A stretch of 64,000 bases of DNA from Flavobacterium alvei. Its GTDB lineage: Bacteria > Bacteroidota > Bacteroidia > Flavobacteriales > Flavobacteriaceae. The stretch is taken from contig NZ_PQVG01000004.1 of assembly GCF_002920895.1 (NCBI RefSeq), forward strand, positions 310,001-374,000, written 5' to 3'. A program made the position numbers and the translations under genes. The notes below the pieces were generated by a model. That model ran no database searches, was not told where the DNA came from, and was given only the letters and a program-made list of their open reading frames with translations. Positions within the stretch are counted from its first letter, which is position 1. Each line of letters starts with the position of its first letter. Of the stretch, positions 7,763-16,170 are shown piece after piece.

Positions 7763-8125
7763 CTATCGGTTAATTTCGAAATCTTTTAAAATTTTTGCTT
7801 CAAAATAAGCTATATAATCGTTGGTAATCGCTTTTACTTTAGCAGTATTGTCTTGGAGATAATTGCACAAGTAAACATCCAAAGTTAATTGTTGGAATTC
7901 AGGCCAAGTATGAATACAAATGTGGGATTCTTTTAAACAAATAGCAATGGTAAAACTATTGTTATCAAAATTATGCTGACTAATGCCTACTTTTTCTAAA
8001 TCGAATTTTAAAATTAATTTTTCTGAAAATGCGATAAATTTTTCACTAGATAGGAGTTTTTCTGTTTTTTGAACCTCAAGCGTAACCAATTTGTGTAAAC
8101 CTGGGGAATAAGGATTTTGAATCAT
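7763..8125 (-). CDS. speD: AdoMet decarboxylase, prokaryotic pyruvoyl type
   Basis: The 120-residue protein has KESHICIHTWPE at 65-76 and DVYLC ending at Cys87. In the Thermotoga-type family the proenzyme self-cleaves at Glu-Ser inside ESH to make the pyruvoyl cofactor, and a His and a Cys act in processing and catalysis. Here they are Ser67, His72 and Cys87, with the same spacing as the family's Ser63, His68 and Cys83. It should be active and produce decarboxylated AdoMet, the aminopropyl donor. It is the first gene of the seven-gene operon. No ornithine, arginine or carboxynorspermidine decarboxylase is nearby, so the amine acceptor must come from elsewhere. Confidence 0.9.
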   Translation of the reverse strand: MIQNPYSPGLHKLVTLEVQKTEKLLSSEKFIAFSEKLILKFDLEKVGISQHNFDNNSFTIAICLKESHICIHTWPEFQQLTLDVYLCNYLQDNTAKVKAITNDYIAYFEAKILKDFEINR

Positions 8126-8224
8126 TCAGCAATTACATTTTTTTACTAAAGTAGTATTTTTAGTCGTAATACAATTGTTTTTGCCTTCTCTTTTTTTATT
8201 AGACAGAAATGATTTTATAAAAAT

Positions 8225-9607
8225 TTATTTCAACCCCAAAATCCAGTCGCTCATGGTGTTTAAAGCAGTAGGAGCAAAGGTTTGTTCAATAGTTAAATAT
8301 TCGGCTGTTGCTCCTGTTTTGGCTTCTTGAAACAAATGATTTAATCCCGGAAGTTCTTTTATTGCAACTTTTTTATTTCCTGCTTTGGCTAATGAAGCCT
8401 GAATTCCAGCTAAATTTTCAGTTGCTTTTACTTGAACATCTAATGAACCATTTAACGCCAATACAGGAATTTTCAACTTAGACCAATACAAATCAGGATT
8501 GAATTTTATAAAATAAACATACCACGAACTTGTAATGTTTTGAGTTTGTTGCGCAACAAAATTATCGATTTGACTTTCTGAAAGACCTTGACTTTGAGTT
8601 ATTTTTTTAAATTCTTCTTTAACGAATGGTTGAAAATCAGTTTTTAAATCGGCTCCTTTATAATTGATAATATAGGCATATACTTTTTGGTTAAAAGCAG
8701 TACTAGCCTCAATTTGAGCGGGAGTTGCACCTTGCGATTTTGCAATTGCTTGACTTTGCAAAAGCATCATTTGGTCAATTGGAATGCCCGGACCGGCAAG
8801 CGATATGATAAATTGTACTTTTTTGTTTTGAACCGCTACAATGGGTGCAATTAATCCTCCTTCGCTGTGGCCGATTAAACCAATTTTTCCAAAACCTTTT
8901 GCACTCAAAAAATCGACAGCTGCGCTGATATCTGTAGCAAAATTAGCCGAAGTATCTTCTGTAGTTCCTTTGCTAGAACCGCCAACACCTCGATCGTCTA
9001 GACGCAATACTCCAATTCCTTTTTGAGCAAAATCATTAGCAATGACAGCAAAAGGTTTGTGACCAAAAATTTCTGAATCACGATTTTGAGCACCTGAACC
9101 TGTAATTAAAACTACTACAGGAAAATCTTTTTTGTTTTTAGGAAGCGCCAAAGTTCCTGCCAATGTATTTTTATCTTTTGGATTTACAAAAATCACTTCT
9201 TCAATTGGATAATCAAACGGAGGTTTTGGTTCTTGAGGGCGATTAAGTACTGGAGCATCTCCTTTTTTACGATTTAAAATAAGCGGAAAACTAGCGCCAT
9301 TTTGTATGAAAGTTCCATCGATTGTTTCGCCTTTAAAGAGGCCTTCAAATTTTAAATTAAGATTGGGAGCGTTGATTTTCAATTCATTATTTACATAAAT
9401 AGTTTCCTTTACAGGAATACCTTTTGCGCCTTGCATCGGACTGTCTAAAGTGGATAGATAGAATTCTCCGTTTTTTTGAATGTTAAAAATCAATGGAAGT
9501 TTGGTTCCTTGAACAGATAAGTCTCCCTCCCACGATCCTACAATTTCTTGAGCAAAGAGCGATTGTAAGGACACTAAAAATAATAATAAAAGGCTTTTGG
9601 TTTTCAT
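8225..9607 (-). CDS. Secreted alpha/beta hydrolase (esterase/peptidase-like)
   Basis: The 460-residue protein has a signal peptide (KTKSLLLLFLVSLQSLFAQE). An N-terminal beta-domain (about 20-115) precedes an alpha/beta-hydrolase domain from about 145. The nucleophile elbow is GHSEGG (IGLIGHSEGGLIAPIVA), the probable acid is in LNGSLDVQV and the catalytic His is in LPGLNHLFQEA, so the triad looks complete. Serine esterases and acyl-peptidases of this arrangement act in the periplasm or outside the cell; the substrate is unknown. It is probably a single-gene unit. Confidence 0.8.
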   Translation of the reverse strand: MKTKSLLLLFLVSLQSLFAQEIVGSWEGDLSVQGTKLPLIFNIQKNGEFYLSTLDSPMQGAKGIPVKETIYVNNELKINAPNLNLKFEGLFKGETIDGTFIQNGASFPLILNRKKGDAPVLNRPQEPKPPFDYPIEEVIFVNPKDKNTLAGTLALPKNKKDFPVVVLITGSGAQNRDSEIFGHKPFAVIANDFAQKGIGVLRLDDRGVGGSSKGTTEDTSANFATDISAAVDFLSAKGFGKIGLIGHSEGGLIAPIVAVQNKKVQFIISLAGPGIPIDQMMLLQSQAIAKSQGATPAQIEASTAFNQKVYAYIINYKGADLKTDFQPFVKEEFKKITQSQGLSESQIDNFVAQQTQNITSSWYVYFIKFNPDLYWSKLKIPVLALNGSLDVQVKATENLAGIQASLAKAGNKKVAIKELPGLNHLFQEAKTGATAEYLTIEQTFAPTALNTMSDWILGLK

Positions 9608-9774
9608 TTGAACTGGAGTTAAATCACAAAATTTTATCGCAACAATGTCTGTTTAAAACACAAAGGATGAAGACAATTAATAGATTTTGATTAGGATATA
9701 AAAATATAAATTCCAAACTCCAAAGCAAAAATAGTTTGGAATTTGGAATTCTAAAAGACAGAAATTTCTAAAGT

Positions 9775-9954
9775 TTATTCTTTAGTTTCTTCTTTTTCTT
9801 TTTTATCTGCTGGTTGGTCGTCTTTAGCAGCGTTTTTGAATTCTTTAATTCCACTACCTAAACCTTTCATCAATTCTGGAATTTTTTTACCACCAAAAAG
9901 TAATAAAACAACTGCCAAAATAACAAGGATTTCCGTTAAACCAAATCTTCCCAT
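9775..9954 (-). CDS. tatA: Twin-arginine translocase subunit TatA/E
   Basis: This gene is easily missed because it encodes only 59 residues. It begins [20 protein letters not shown] (one short membrane helix), then [20 protein letters not shown] (the FGGKKIPEL hinge and amphipathic helix), then a highly charged tail rich in K and E. This is the textbook TatA pattern. It would form the translocation pore for folded proteins such as the Tat-lipoprotein amine oxidase encoded at 3023-4648. No tatC is in the window. A TAnnTTTG promoter box lies at 10002-10009. Confidence 0.9.
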   Translation of the reverse strand: MGRFGLTEILVILAVVLLLFGGKKIPELMKGLGSGIKEFKNAAKDDQPADKKEKEETKE

Positions 9955-10001
9955 AATTAAAATAATTTATTGCCGAAGCAAATTTGTAATAAATCGTTTG
10001 G

Positions 10002-10009
10002 CAAAGGTA
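10002..10009 (-). promoter_or_regulatory. -7 promoter element of tatA
   Basis: The minus strand reads TACCTTTG, an exact TAnnTTTG box 47 bases before the tatA start codon. Confidence 0.45.
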
Positions 10010-10135
10010 AATAGAAATACTGTACTCAAAATCATTTTGAGTTATTTATTTAAGGTCGAATACGTTAAAAATTTCGTAAAAAATGCCATAGCACAAACAC
10101 AAACAAGAAAACAAGCGAATGATTGCATTAATTAT

Positions 10136-10143
10136 TATATTTG
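10136..10143 (+). promoter_or_regulatory. -7 promoter element of the 10161 gene
   Basis: TATATTTG matches TAnnTTTG and lies 17 bases before the ATG at 10161. Confidence 0.45.
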
Positions 10144-10160
10144 TATCATAAACGCAAAAT

Positions 10161-10661
10161 ATGTCTGAGAATAGGCTTAAAAGAAGAAAACTTCACCATA
10201 AATTATTCACAAAAAACCGTTTGGTTATTTTAAATGAAGAAACATTTGAAGAACTTTTTTCCTTCAAATTGAATCTGATGAATGTTTTTGTGGCCGCAAC
10301 TTCAGGGGCTATTTTATTGATTACTTTCACCACTTTTATCATTGCTTTTACCCCTTTGAGAGAGTTTATTCCAGGATATTCTTCTTCTAAATTAAAAAAA
10401 GACGCTACCGAATTAGCTCTTAAATCAGATTCCTTAACTTTGGCTTTACAGCAAAATGAAGCCTACATCAAATCTATTCAGAAAGTATTGACAGGCGAAT
10501 TAGAATATGCCAAATTCAATAAAGACTCTATTCTTGCCTCAGCCTCTGACACAGTTTCTAAAGCGGATTTATCTCCTTCAAAAGAAGAATTGGAATTAAG
10601 AAAAGAAGTCGCCAAAGAAGAAAAAAACACGAAATCCAACGCATCAAAAGCGAAAAAATAA
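10161..10661 (+). CDS. M23-peptidase-family N-terminal protein lacking the peptidase domain
   Basis: The 166-residue protein has a basic N-terminus (NRLKRRKLHHKLFTKNRLVILNEETFEE), one membrane helix at about 45-66, and then TPLREFIPGYSSSKLKK and a helical region. This is how a flavobacterial family of membrane-anchored M23 metallopeptidases begins; those usually run to about 290 residues and end in a LytM domain with HxxxD and HxH zinc ligands. Here the protein stops after a Lys/Glu-rich tail and the next gene starts 9 bases later, so no LytM coding sequence remains. It is either a truncated gene or a shortened, non-catalytic version. It is probably cotranscribed with the GH3-type gene. Confidence 0.55.
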   Translation: MSENRLKRRKLHHKLFTKNRLVILNEETFEELFSFKLNLMNVFVAATSGAILLITFTTFIIAFTPLREFIPGYSSSKLKKDATELALKSDSLTLALQQNEAYIKSIQKVLTGELEYAKFNKDSILASASDTVSKADLSPSKEELELRKEVAKEEKNTKSNASKAKK

Positions 10662-10670
10662 AACCATACA

Positions 10671-12158
10671 ATGTCTTTAAAATCTTTTTTTGCTAAAATC
10701 TTTGCTCAACAAATTTATCGAAAAACACAGCTTTGGGCAACCAATCCCATAGCAACGCAGCAGCAAGTTTTCGAAGATTTAATTCGTCAAGCGAAAAACA
10801 CCCAATTTGGAATCGACCATCATTTCGACCAAATCAAAACTTTTGAGGATTTTTCAAGAAATGTTCCCGTTCGAGACTATGAAGGCTTGAAATCGTATGT
10901 AGATAAAGTGGTGAAAGGAGAAGAAAACGTGCTCTGGAAGGGCAAACCGCTTTATTTTGCCAAAACTTCAGGTACGACTTCGGGAGCCAAATACATTCCA
11001 CTCACCAAGGAATCGATGCCATTTCATATCGAAGCGGCTCGAAACGCCATTTTGCATTACATTCACGAAACAGGCAAGGCCAATTTTGTTGATGGCAAAA
11101 TGATTTTCCTCCAAGGAAGTCCGATTTTAGAAGAAAAAAACGGCGTGAAACTCGGCAGATTATCCGGAATTGTGGCGCATTTTGTTCCCAAATATTTACA
11201 AAAAAACCGAATGCCTTCTTGGGAAACTAATTGCATCGAAGATTGGGAAACCAAGGTAAATGCCATTGTCGAGGAAACTTTCTATGAAAATATGACCGTC
11301 ATTTCGGGGATTCCATCTTGGGTGCAAATGTATTTCGAGAAATTGCAGCAAAAAGGAGGGAAGCCTGTGGGCGAAATTTTTAAAAACTTCAATTTGTTCA
11401 TTTATGGCGGCGTCAATTATGAACCCTATCGTGCCAAATTCGAAAATTTAATGGGTCGAAAAGTAGATAGCATTGAATTGTTTCCGGCTTCGGAAGGATT
11501 TTTTGCTTATCAAGATTCGCAGAAGGAAAAAGGAATGTTGCTGTTGTTGAACTCCGGAATTTTCTATGAATTCATCAAAAGCGACGAATTTTATACCGAA
11601 AACCCAAAAAGACACACCATTGGCGAAGTTGAATTGGGCGTAAATTATGTCTTGATTATTTCGACCAATGCCGGACTTTGGGGTTACAACATTGGCGACA
11701 CCGTACAGTTTACGGGTTTGAAACCGTATCGAGTTATCGTTTCGGGCAGAATCAAACATTATATTTCGGCTTTTGGCGAACACGTTATTGGCAAGGAAGT
11801 CGAAAGTGCTTTGCAGGAAGCTATTATTGACACCAATATTCGTATTAATGAATTTACTGTTGCGCCTCAAATCACTCCAAACGAAGGATTGCCTTATCAC
11901 GAATGGTTTATCGAATTTGAAAACGAACCTGAAAATTTCGTTGCTTTTGCAGAAGCTTTGGACAACGCTATGCGGAGACAAAATATCTATTACGACGATT
12001 TGATTGTGGGTAATGTGTTGCGAAAAGTGGTCATCACAAAAGTGGTCAAAAACGGTTTTCAAGACTATATGAAATCCATTGGAAAACTGGGCGGACAGAA
12101 TAAAATTCCGAGGTTGAGCAACGACAGGAAAATCGTAGATTTACTAGAAAGAGAATAG
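10671..12158 (+). CDS. GH3 auxin-responsive-promoter family protein (acyl-adenylate enzyme)
   Basis: The 495-residue protein matches the bacterial GH3 family throughout. The ATP-binding P-loop-like motif is FAKTSGTTSGAKYIPLT (about 99-115), the middle motif is FIYGGVNYEPYR, and YNIGDTVQFTGLKPYRVIVSGR is the hinge and C-terminal adenylate-binding region. Plant GH3 enzymes conjugate amino acids to carboxylic hormones through an acyl-adenylate. The substrates of bacterial homologues are largely unknown, so only acyl-acid amido synthetase-like chemistry can be stated. The length equals that of full GH3 proteins. Confidence 0.85.
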   Translation: MSLKSFFAKIFAQQIYRKTQLWATNPIATQQQVFEDLIRQAKNTQFGIDHHFDQIKTFEDFSRNVPVRDYEGLKSYVDKVVKGEENVLWKGKPLYFAKTSGTTSGAKYIPLTKESMPFHIEAARNAILHYIHETGKANFVDGKMIFLQGSPILEEKNGVKLGRLSGIVAHFVPKYLQKNRMPSWETNCIEDWETKVNAIVEETFYENMTVISGIPSWVQMYFEKLQQKGGKPVGEIFKNFNLFIYGGVNYEPYRAKFENLMGRKVDSIELFPASEGFFAYQDSQKEKGMLLLLNSGIFYEFIKSDEFYTENPKRHTIGEVELGVNYVLIISTNAGLWGYNIGDTVQFTGLKPYRVIVSGRIKHYISAFGEHVIGKEVESALQEAIIDTNIRINEFTVAPQITPNEGLPYHEWFIEFENEPENFVAFAEALDNAMRRQNIYYDDLIVGNVLRKVVITKVVKNGFQDYMKSIGKLGGQNKIPRLSNDRKIVDLLERE

Positions 12159-12165
12159 AACAAAG

Positions 12166-13047
12166 ATGATAAAAAAAAGACTTTTTTTAGTAGTGGTTTT
12201 ATTCACGTGTTCCATTTCGGCGCAAATAAAAGGAGTCGTCAAAGACAGTCTTTCTGGAAAACCCATTCCGTTTGTGAATATTTGGGTGGAGGGCGAAAAC
12301 ATTGGCTCGACTTCAGAAGAAAACGGCACTTTTTTCATTAATACAACTGCAAATGGGAAGAAATTAATTTTTTCAACTTTGGGTTACGAAAAGAAAATTA
12401 TCAAGGCTTCTTCAGTTATGGGAGTCAATTTGAAACCAATGGCGTATTCCTTGAATGAGGTCGTAATTTCAAAAAGCATTGGCACCAAGGAAATTGAAAT
12501 TGGAAAATCTAAAAATGAAATATATCAAGCATTTGATAATGGACCAAAGATTGACACCAAATTTTTTTCTTATATTTCGTCGTACAAAAAGACAAAATAT
12601 TTAAAACAAGTTAGTATTTACACCGACAGCAAAATCGAAAATGCCAGTATTAAGATTCATTTTTATACAGTAGATTCGAATGGTTTTCCTGCCGAAGAAT
12701 TATTAGACAAAGATTTTGTGGTTACAGTCAAAAAGGGAACAAGAATCAACCGATTTGATTTAGCTAAATTCAATTTAAAATTTCCAAAAAACGGTCTTTT
12801 TGTTGGTTTCGAAAAATTGTTAGTCGAAAGAAATAAAACCGAAAAAACCATTACCGATTTGAATACGAACATTACACAAGTACAAAAAACTTATTTTCCT
12901 TTTGTTTTGTACAATTATGTAGAAAGAGAATTTTTATATACTTTTTCAGGCGGAAAATGGAATAAACAAACGAATCAGAATGAAAGAGATCCATCGCCCA
13001 AAATGATGATAAATGAACCAGTGATAACACTAATTTTATCTAACTAA
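12166..13047 (+). CDS. Exported carboxypeptidase-regulatory-like domain protein
   Basis: A signal peptide (IKKRLFLVVVLFTCSISAQ) is followed at 20-105 by a CarboxypepD_reg-like beta-sandwich (IKGVVKDSLSGKPIPFVNIW, GSTSEENGTFFI, LIFSTLGYEKK). The remaining 190 residues are beta-rich and resemble no enzyme I can name. Proteins with this N-terminal domain but no receptor barrel are common in Flavobacteriaceae and usually lack a known function. It starts 7 bases after the GH3 gene and may share its transcript. Confidence 0.7.
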   Translation: MIKKRLFLVVVLFTCSISAQIKGVVKDSLSGKPIPFVNIWVEGENIGSTSEENGTFFINTTANGKKLIFSTLGYEKKIIKASSVMGVNLKPMAYSLNEVVISKSIGTKEIEIGKSKNEIYQAFDNGPKIDTKFFSYISSYKKTKYLKQVSIYTDSKIENASIKIHFYTVDSNGFPAEELLDKDFVVTVKKGTRINRFDLAKFNLKFPKNGLFVGFEKLLVERNKTEKTITDLNTNITQVQKTYFPFVLYNYVEREFLYTFSGGKWNKQTNQNERDPSPKMMINEPVITLILSN

Positions 13048-13056
13048 ATTATTAAA

Positions 13057-13074
13057 ACCATACATTTGTATGGT
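13057..13074. promoter_or_regulatory. Promoter covered by an 18-bp perfect palindrome
   Basis: ACCATACATTTGTATGGT is a perfect palindrome. It contains TACATTTG (13061-13068), an exact TAnnTTTG -7 box for the gene starting at 13091. A dimeric repressor bound here would block the promoter. Weak hairpin formation at the 5' end of the transcript is the alternative. Confidence 0.5.
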
Positions 13075-13090
13075 TACAAAGTAGAATTTT

Positions 13091-14773
13091 ATGAAAGAAA
13101 TGAAAAACATATCCAGATCTAGAGCACAAGAATCATCGGCGGCAATAGAAAAAATGTACATCACAATGCGCCATTTGTTTAACCGTGGTTTTTATAAACC
13201 GATGGGTGTTTCGGGCGATACATTACGAGAAGCATTATTGGCATTGCGACCAGAAATTTATGGAAACATTGCCGAAGAAAAAGTAGAATTAAGTGGACTG
13301 TTATACGTTATCGAACGACTTCCAACAGGAATTGAGGAATGTAGATTCATCAATTTAACTTCGGACGAAGGCTATTCGAAATCACATTTTCAGGCTATTG
13401 TTCCTCCAAAAAGACGACGCAATTGCTATCGAATTGACGATGAACAAATGAATGTTGAAATCACCCGAGGACGTTCGGATATTTATGATATTTTGACGCA
13501 TTTGACCTTTATTTTCATCGAATCACATAAGATTAAAAACAGAGTTTTGCTTGATGATGCTGGCGAAGTTTCGCGCGATTGGCAAAAATTAGAGGCAGCA
13601 GTTTCACAAAAGAAAAAACTGACTCAAATAGAAAAAGAAAAAGCCGTTTCGCACGCAGCCAATATTTTAGGTAGAACTTTTATTGAAGTTTTAGACATTT
13701 ATGATGCTTTTGGATCAGAATTATCGCCAGATCGATTTTTGCACGTGATTTATTGGTTGGGAAAATTAGCCATCGAAGAAGTGGTCGATGATAACAAGAG
13801 AACCATCACTTTTAGTCCGATTTTAAGAGAACGATTAGGACACCATATTCACGGCGAAATCTGGGCAACCAACATCAAAGAAGTTTTAAAACAACACAAA
13901 CTTTTAGATCGACCAATCCATGTTATCAGTGCCAACATGCACAGTGTGATGAATTCGATTTTTGCTACTACGGTTTTGAAAACCAAGTTCAAAGACAAAT
14001 CCGATTTCTTTATTTATGAAGAATTAAGCAAATCGGGTGCGAATGAAGTTAGGGAAAAAGTTTCAGCATTTGCAAAATTGCACGGAATGATCTCGCTTCC
14101 TGATGCAGCTTCTGGAACCAATATTGACGTACAAATTTTTGACACGGCCAAAATAGATTGGGCTAAATCCTCGTTTCCAAACGCTAAAATAGGAGAAAAA
14201 CAACCAGTTCTTATCGTGATGGATTATGCCTTTGGGGAGCAGGCTTATGAAACCATAGATGAATTATTGAAACCCTACAAAAAAGATATTTTATTGAATG
14301 TCGAATCGGTTTCTATTATGGGAAAAGCAGGAATTCTTCAAGGAGGAAAAGGCGATATTATGATTCCATCTGCACACATCAACGAAGGAACTGCCGATAA
14401 TTATTACTTTGAAAACGAATTAAAAGGAGATATGTTTAAAGATGATGGCATTCCTGTTTTTGAAGGACCTATGGTCACGGTGCTTGGAACATCATTGCAA
14501 AATAAGGATTTATTGAAGTTTTTCCACGAATCGACTTGGGGTGTAATTGGATTGGAAATGGAAGGTTCTTATTATCAAAAAGCCATTCAATCGGCTTCGA
14601 AAATTAGAAAAAGTATTCCACAAGATGTGAAAGTAAGATATGCATATTACGCTTCGGATAACCCACTCGAAACAGGAAGCACATTGGCTTCAGGAGGTTT
14701 AGGAACAACAGGAGTAAAGCCCACGTATTTGATTACTATTAAAATATTAGAACAAATTTTTAATATAAAATAA
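13091..14773 (+). CDS. Conserved Bacteroidota protein with nucleoside-phosphorylase-like C-terminus (probably DUF6909)
   Basis: The first 300 residues of this 560-residue soluble protein are mostly helical and match a conserved Bacteroidota family of unknown function (I believe DUF6909). The C-terminal part carries two blocks like those of the purine nucleoside/uridine phosphorylase fold. One is IMGKAGILQGGKGDIMIP (about 416), resembling the glycine-rich phosphate/ribose region ahead of GDxVIP. The other is VIGLEMEGSYYQ (about 490), resembling the EME(G/A) ribose-binding motif. A nucleotide- or nucleoside-cleaving role is thus possible but inferred. It is monocistronic, with a palindrome-covered promoter. 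Confidence 0.6.
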   Translation: MKEMKNISRSRAQESSAAIEKMYITMRHLFNRGFYKPMGVSGDTLREALLALRPEIYGNIAEEKVELSGLLYVIERLPTGIEECRFINLTSDEGYSKSHFQAIVPPKRRRNCYRIDDEQMNVEITRGRSDIYDILTHLTFIFIESHKIKNRVLLDDAGEVSRDWQKLEAAVSQKKKLTQIEKEKAVSHAANILGRTFIEVLDIYDAFGSELSPDRFLHVIYWLGKLAIEEVVDDNKRTITFSPILRERLGHHIHGEIWATNIKEVLKQHKLLDRPIHVISANMHSVMNSIFATTVLKTKFKDKSDFFIYEELSKSGANEVREKVSAFAKLHGMISLPDAASGTNIDVQIFDTAKIDWAKSSFPNAKIGEKQPVLIVMDYAFGEQAYETIDELLKPYKKDILLNVESVSIMGKAGILQGGKGDIMIPSAHINEGTADNYYFENELKGDMFKDDGIPVFEGPMVTVLGTSLQNKDLLKFFHESTWGVIGLEMEGSYYQKAIQSASKIRKSIPQDVKVRYAYYASDNPLETGSTLASGGLGTTGVKPTYLITIKILEQIFNIK

Positions 14774-14817
14774 TCAGGGTTTACGATTTAAAAAACTTCT
14801 CTAAACACATCAAATAG

Positions 14818-16170
14818 GTGAAAACCAAAACAGGAAGATATTCAGGTTATATTCGTCCATTTTCATACATGATTGATTTAATTATCATCAATGTATTGGC
14901 TTTCTATGTGTTTCCGTTTCACGACAATAAAGTTGTTTATTCCATTCTAATTAGTTTTGCCTGGTTGTCAATTGCCATTTATCTTGGTTTTTATGAAGTC
15001 TATCGCTATACAAAGGTGATAGCAATTTTAAATTGCGCTTTAAAACAATTCATTCTATTTTCCTTATTTTGCTTGGCTTTAGAGTTGTTTTATTCTGATT
15101 TTTATTTTCAAAAAAGAGTCGTTTTCTTTGTTTTTGTATCGATAGCATTTGTTTTATTTTTCAAACTTTCTATTTATTATTTTCTAAGAAAATTTAGAGT
15201 TTTATATGGAGGAAATTCCAGAAGCGTTGTTTTATTGGGAAACATGAAAAACATCAATCCACTAAAAAACTTTTTCACAGAAAATCCAGATTATGGTTAC
15301 AGACTAATGAAAGTTTTCACTCTAGAAGACCGTAAGAAAGAAAGAATCGAAGAGTGTCTTTCCTATGTAATTTCTAGTCATACCAATGAAATATATTGTG
15401 CGATGGCCGATTTGTCAGAAAGCCAAATTAGCAAAATTGTTGATTTTGCCGATAATAATTTGAAGACTTTAAAATTTATTCCAAACGAAAACCAAATTTT
15501 TTCAAGAACAGCAAAGTTCGAATATTATGACTATATTCCAGTTATTTCTTTGAGAGATATTTTACAGGATGAAACCATAAATAAAATAATTAAACGCGTT
15601 TTCGATGTTGTTTTTTCATTATTAATAATTGTCGGAATATTGTCTTGGCTTACACCAATTTTAGCCCTATTAATAAAATTAGAGTCAAAAGGGCCTTTGT
15701 TTTTTGTACAAAAAAGAAATGGTCTTAATTATAAAGAATTTAATTGTTACAAATTTCGTTCGATGTATATAAACGATAAAGCCGATGTGGATTTGGCTTC
15801 AAAAAATGATGTTCGAATTACCAAAATAGGCAAATTTATTAGGAAAACTAGCATTGATGAGTTGCCTCAGTTTTTCAATGTTTTAAAAGGTGATATGTCG
15901 GTTGTTGGGCCTAGACCACATATGGTTAGCGTTGCTAATTTGTATGCAGCCAATGTCGATAAATTTATGGTTCGTCATTTTGTAAAACCAGGCATCACCG
16001 GTTTGGCTCAAACCAAAGGGTATCGTGGCGAGGTAGAAACCGATGAAGACATCATTAATAGAGTAAAATACGATATTTTTTATATGGAAAACTGGTCTAT
16101 TTTATTAGATATTCAAATCATTATCAAAACTATTTATAATACTTTGAAAGGTGACGAAAAAGCATTTTAA
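14818..16170 (+). CDS. Undecaprenyl-phosphate sugar phosphotransferase (WcaJ/PglC superfamily)
   Basis: The start is GTG. The 450-residue protein has four to five membrane helices (about 15-125), a central nucleotide-binding-like region (about 130-255) and a C-terminal bacterial sugar transferase domain with its re-entrant helix (IKRVFDVVFSLLIIVGIL). The family motifs KFRSMYINDKAD, KTSIDELPQFFNVLKGDMSVVGPRP and PGITGLAQTKGYRGE are all present. It transfers a sugar-1-phosphate from a UDP-sugar to undecaprenyl phosphate, the first membrane step of exopolysaccharide or capsule synthesis. It converges with the GT4 gene, and the two stops overlap by 4 bases. Confidence 0.9.
   Translation: MKTKTGRYSGYIRPFSYMIDLIIINVLAFYVFPFHDNKVVYSILISFAWLSIAIYLGFYEVYRYTKVIAILNCALKQFILFSLFCLALELFYSDFYFQKRVVFFVFVSIAFVLFFKLSIYYFLRKFRVLYGGNSRSVVLLGNMKNINPLKNFFTENPDYGYRLMKVFTLEDRKKERIEECLSYVISSHTNEIYCAMADLSESQISKIVDFADNNLKTLKFIPNENQIFSRTAKFEYYDYIPVISLRDILQDETINKIIKRVFDVVFSLLIIVGILSWLTPILALLIKLESKGPLFFVQKRNGLNYKEFNCYKFRSMYINDKADVDLASKNDVRITKIGKFIRKTSIDELPQFFNVLKGDMSVVGPRPHMVSVANLYAANVDKFMVRHFVKPGITGLAQTKGYRGEVETDEDIINRVKYDIFYMENWSILLDIQIIIKTIYNTLKGDEKAF

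Noticed and set aside
11448-12062. Long open frame antisense to the GH3-type gene (about 200 codons)
   Set aside because: It lies wholly inside a gene with clear family motifs, lacks any domain pattern, and is explained by the codon bias of the opposite strand.
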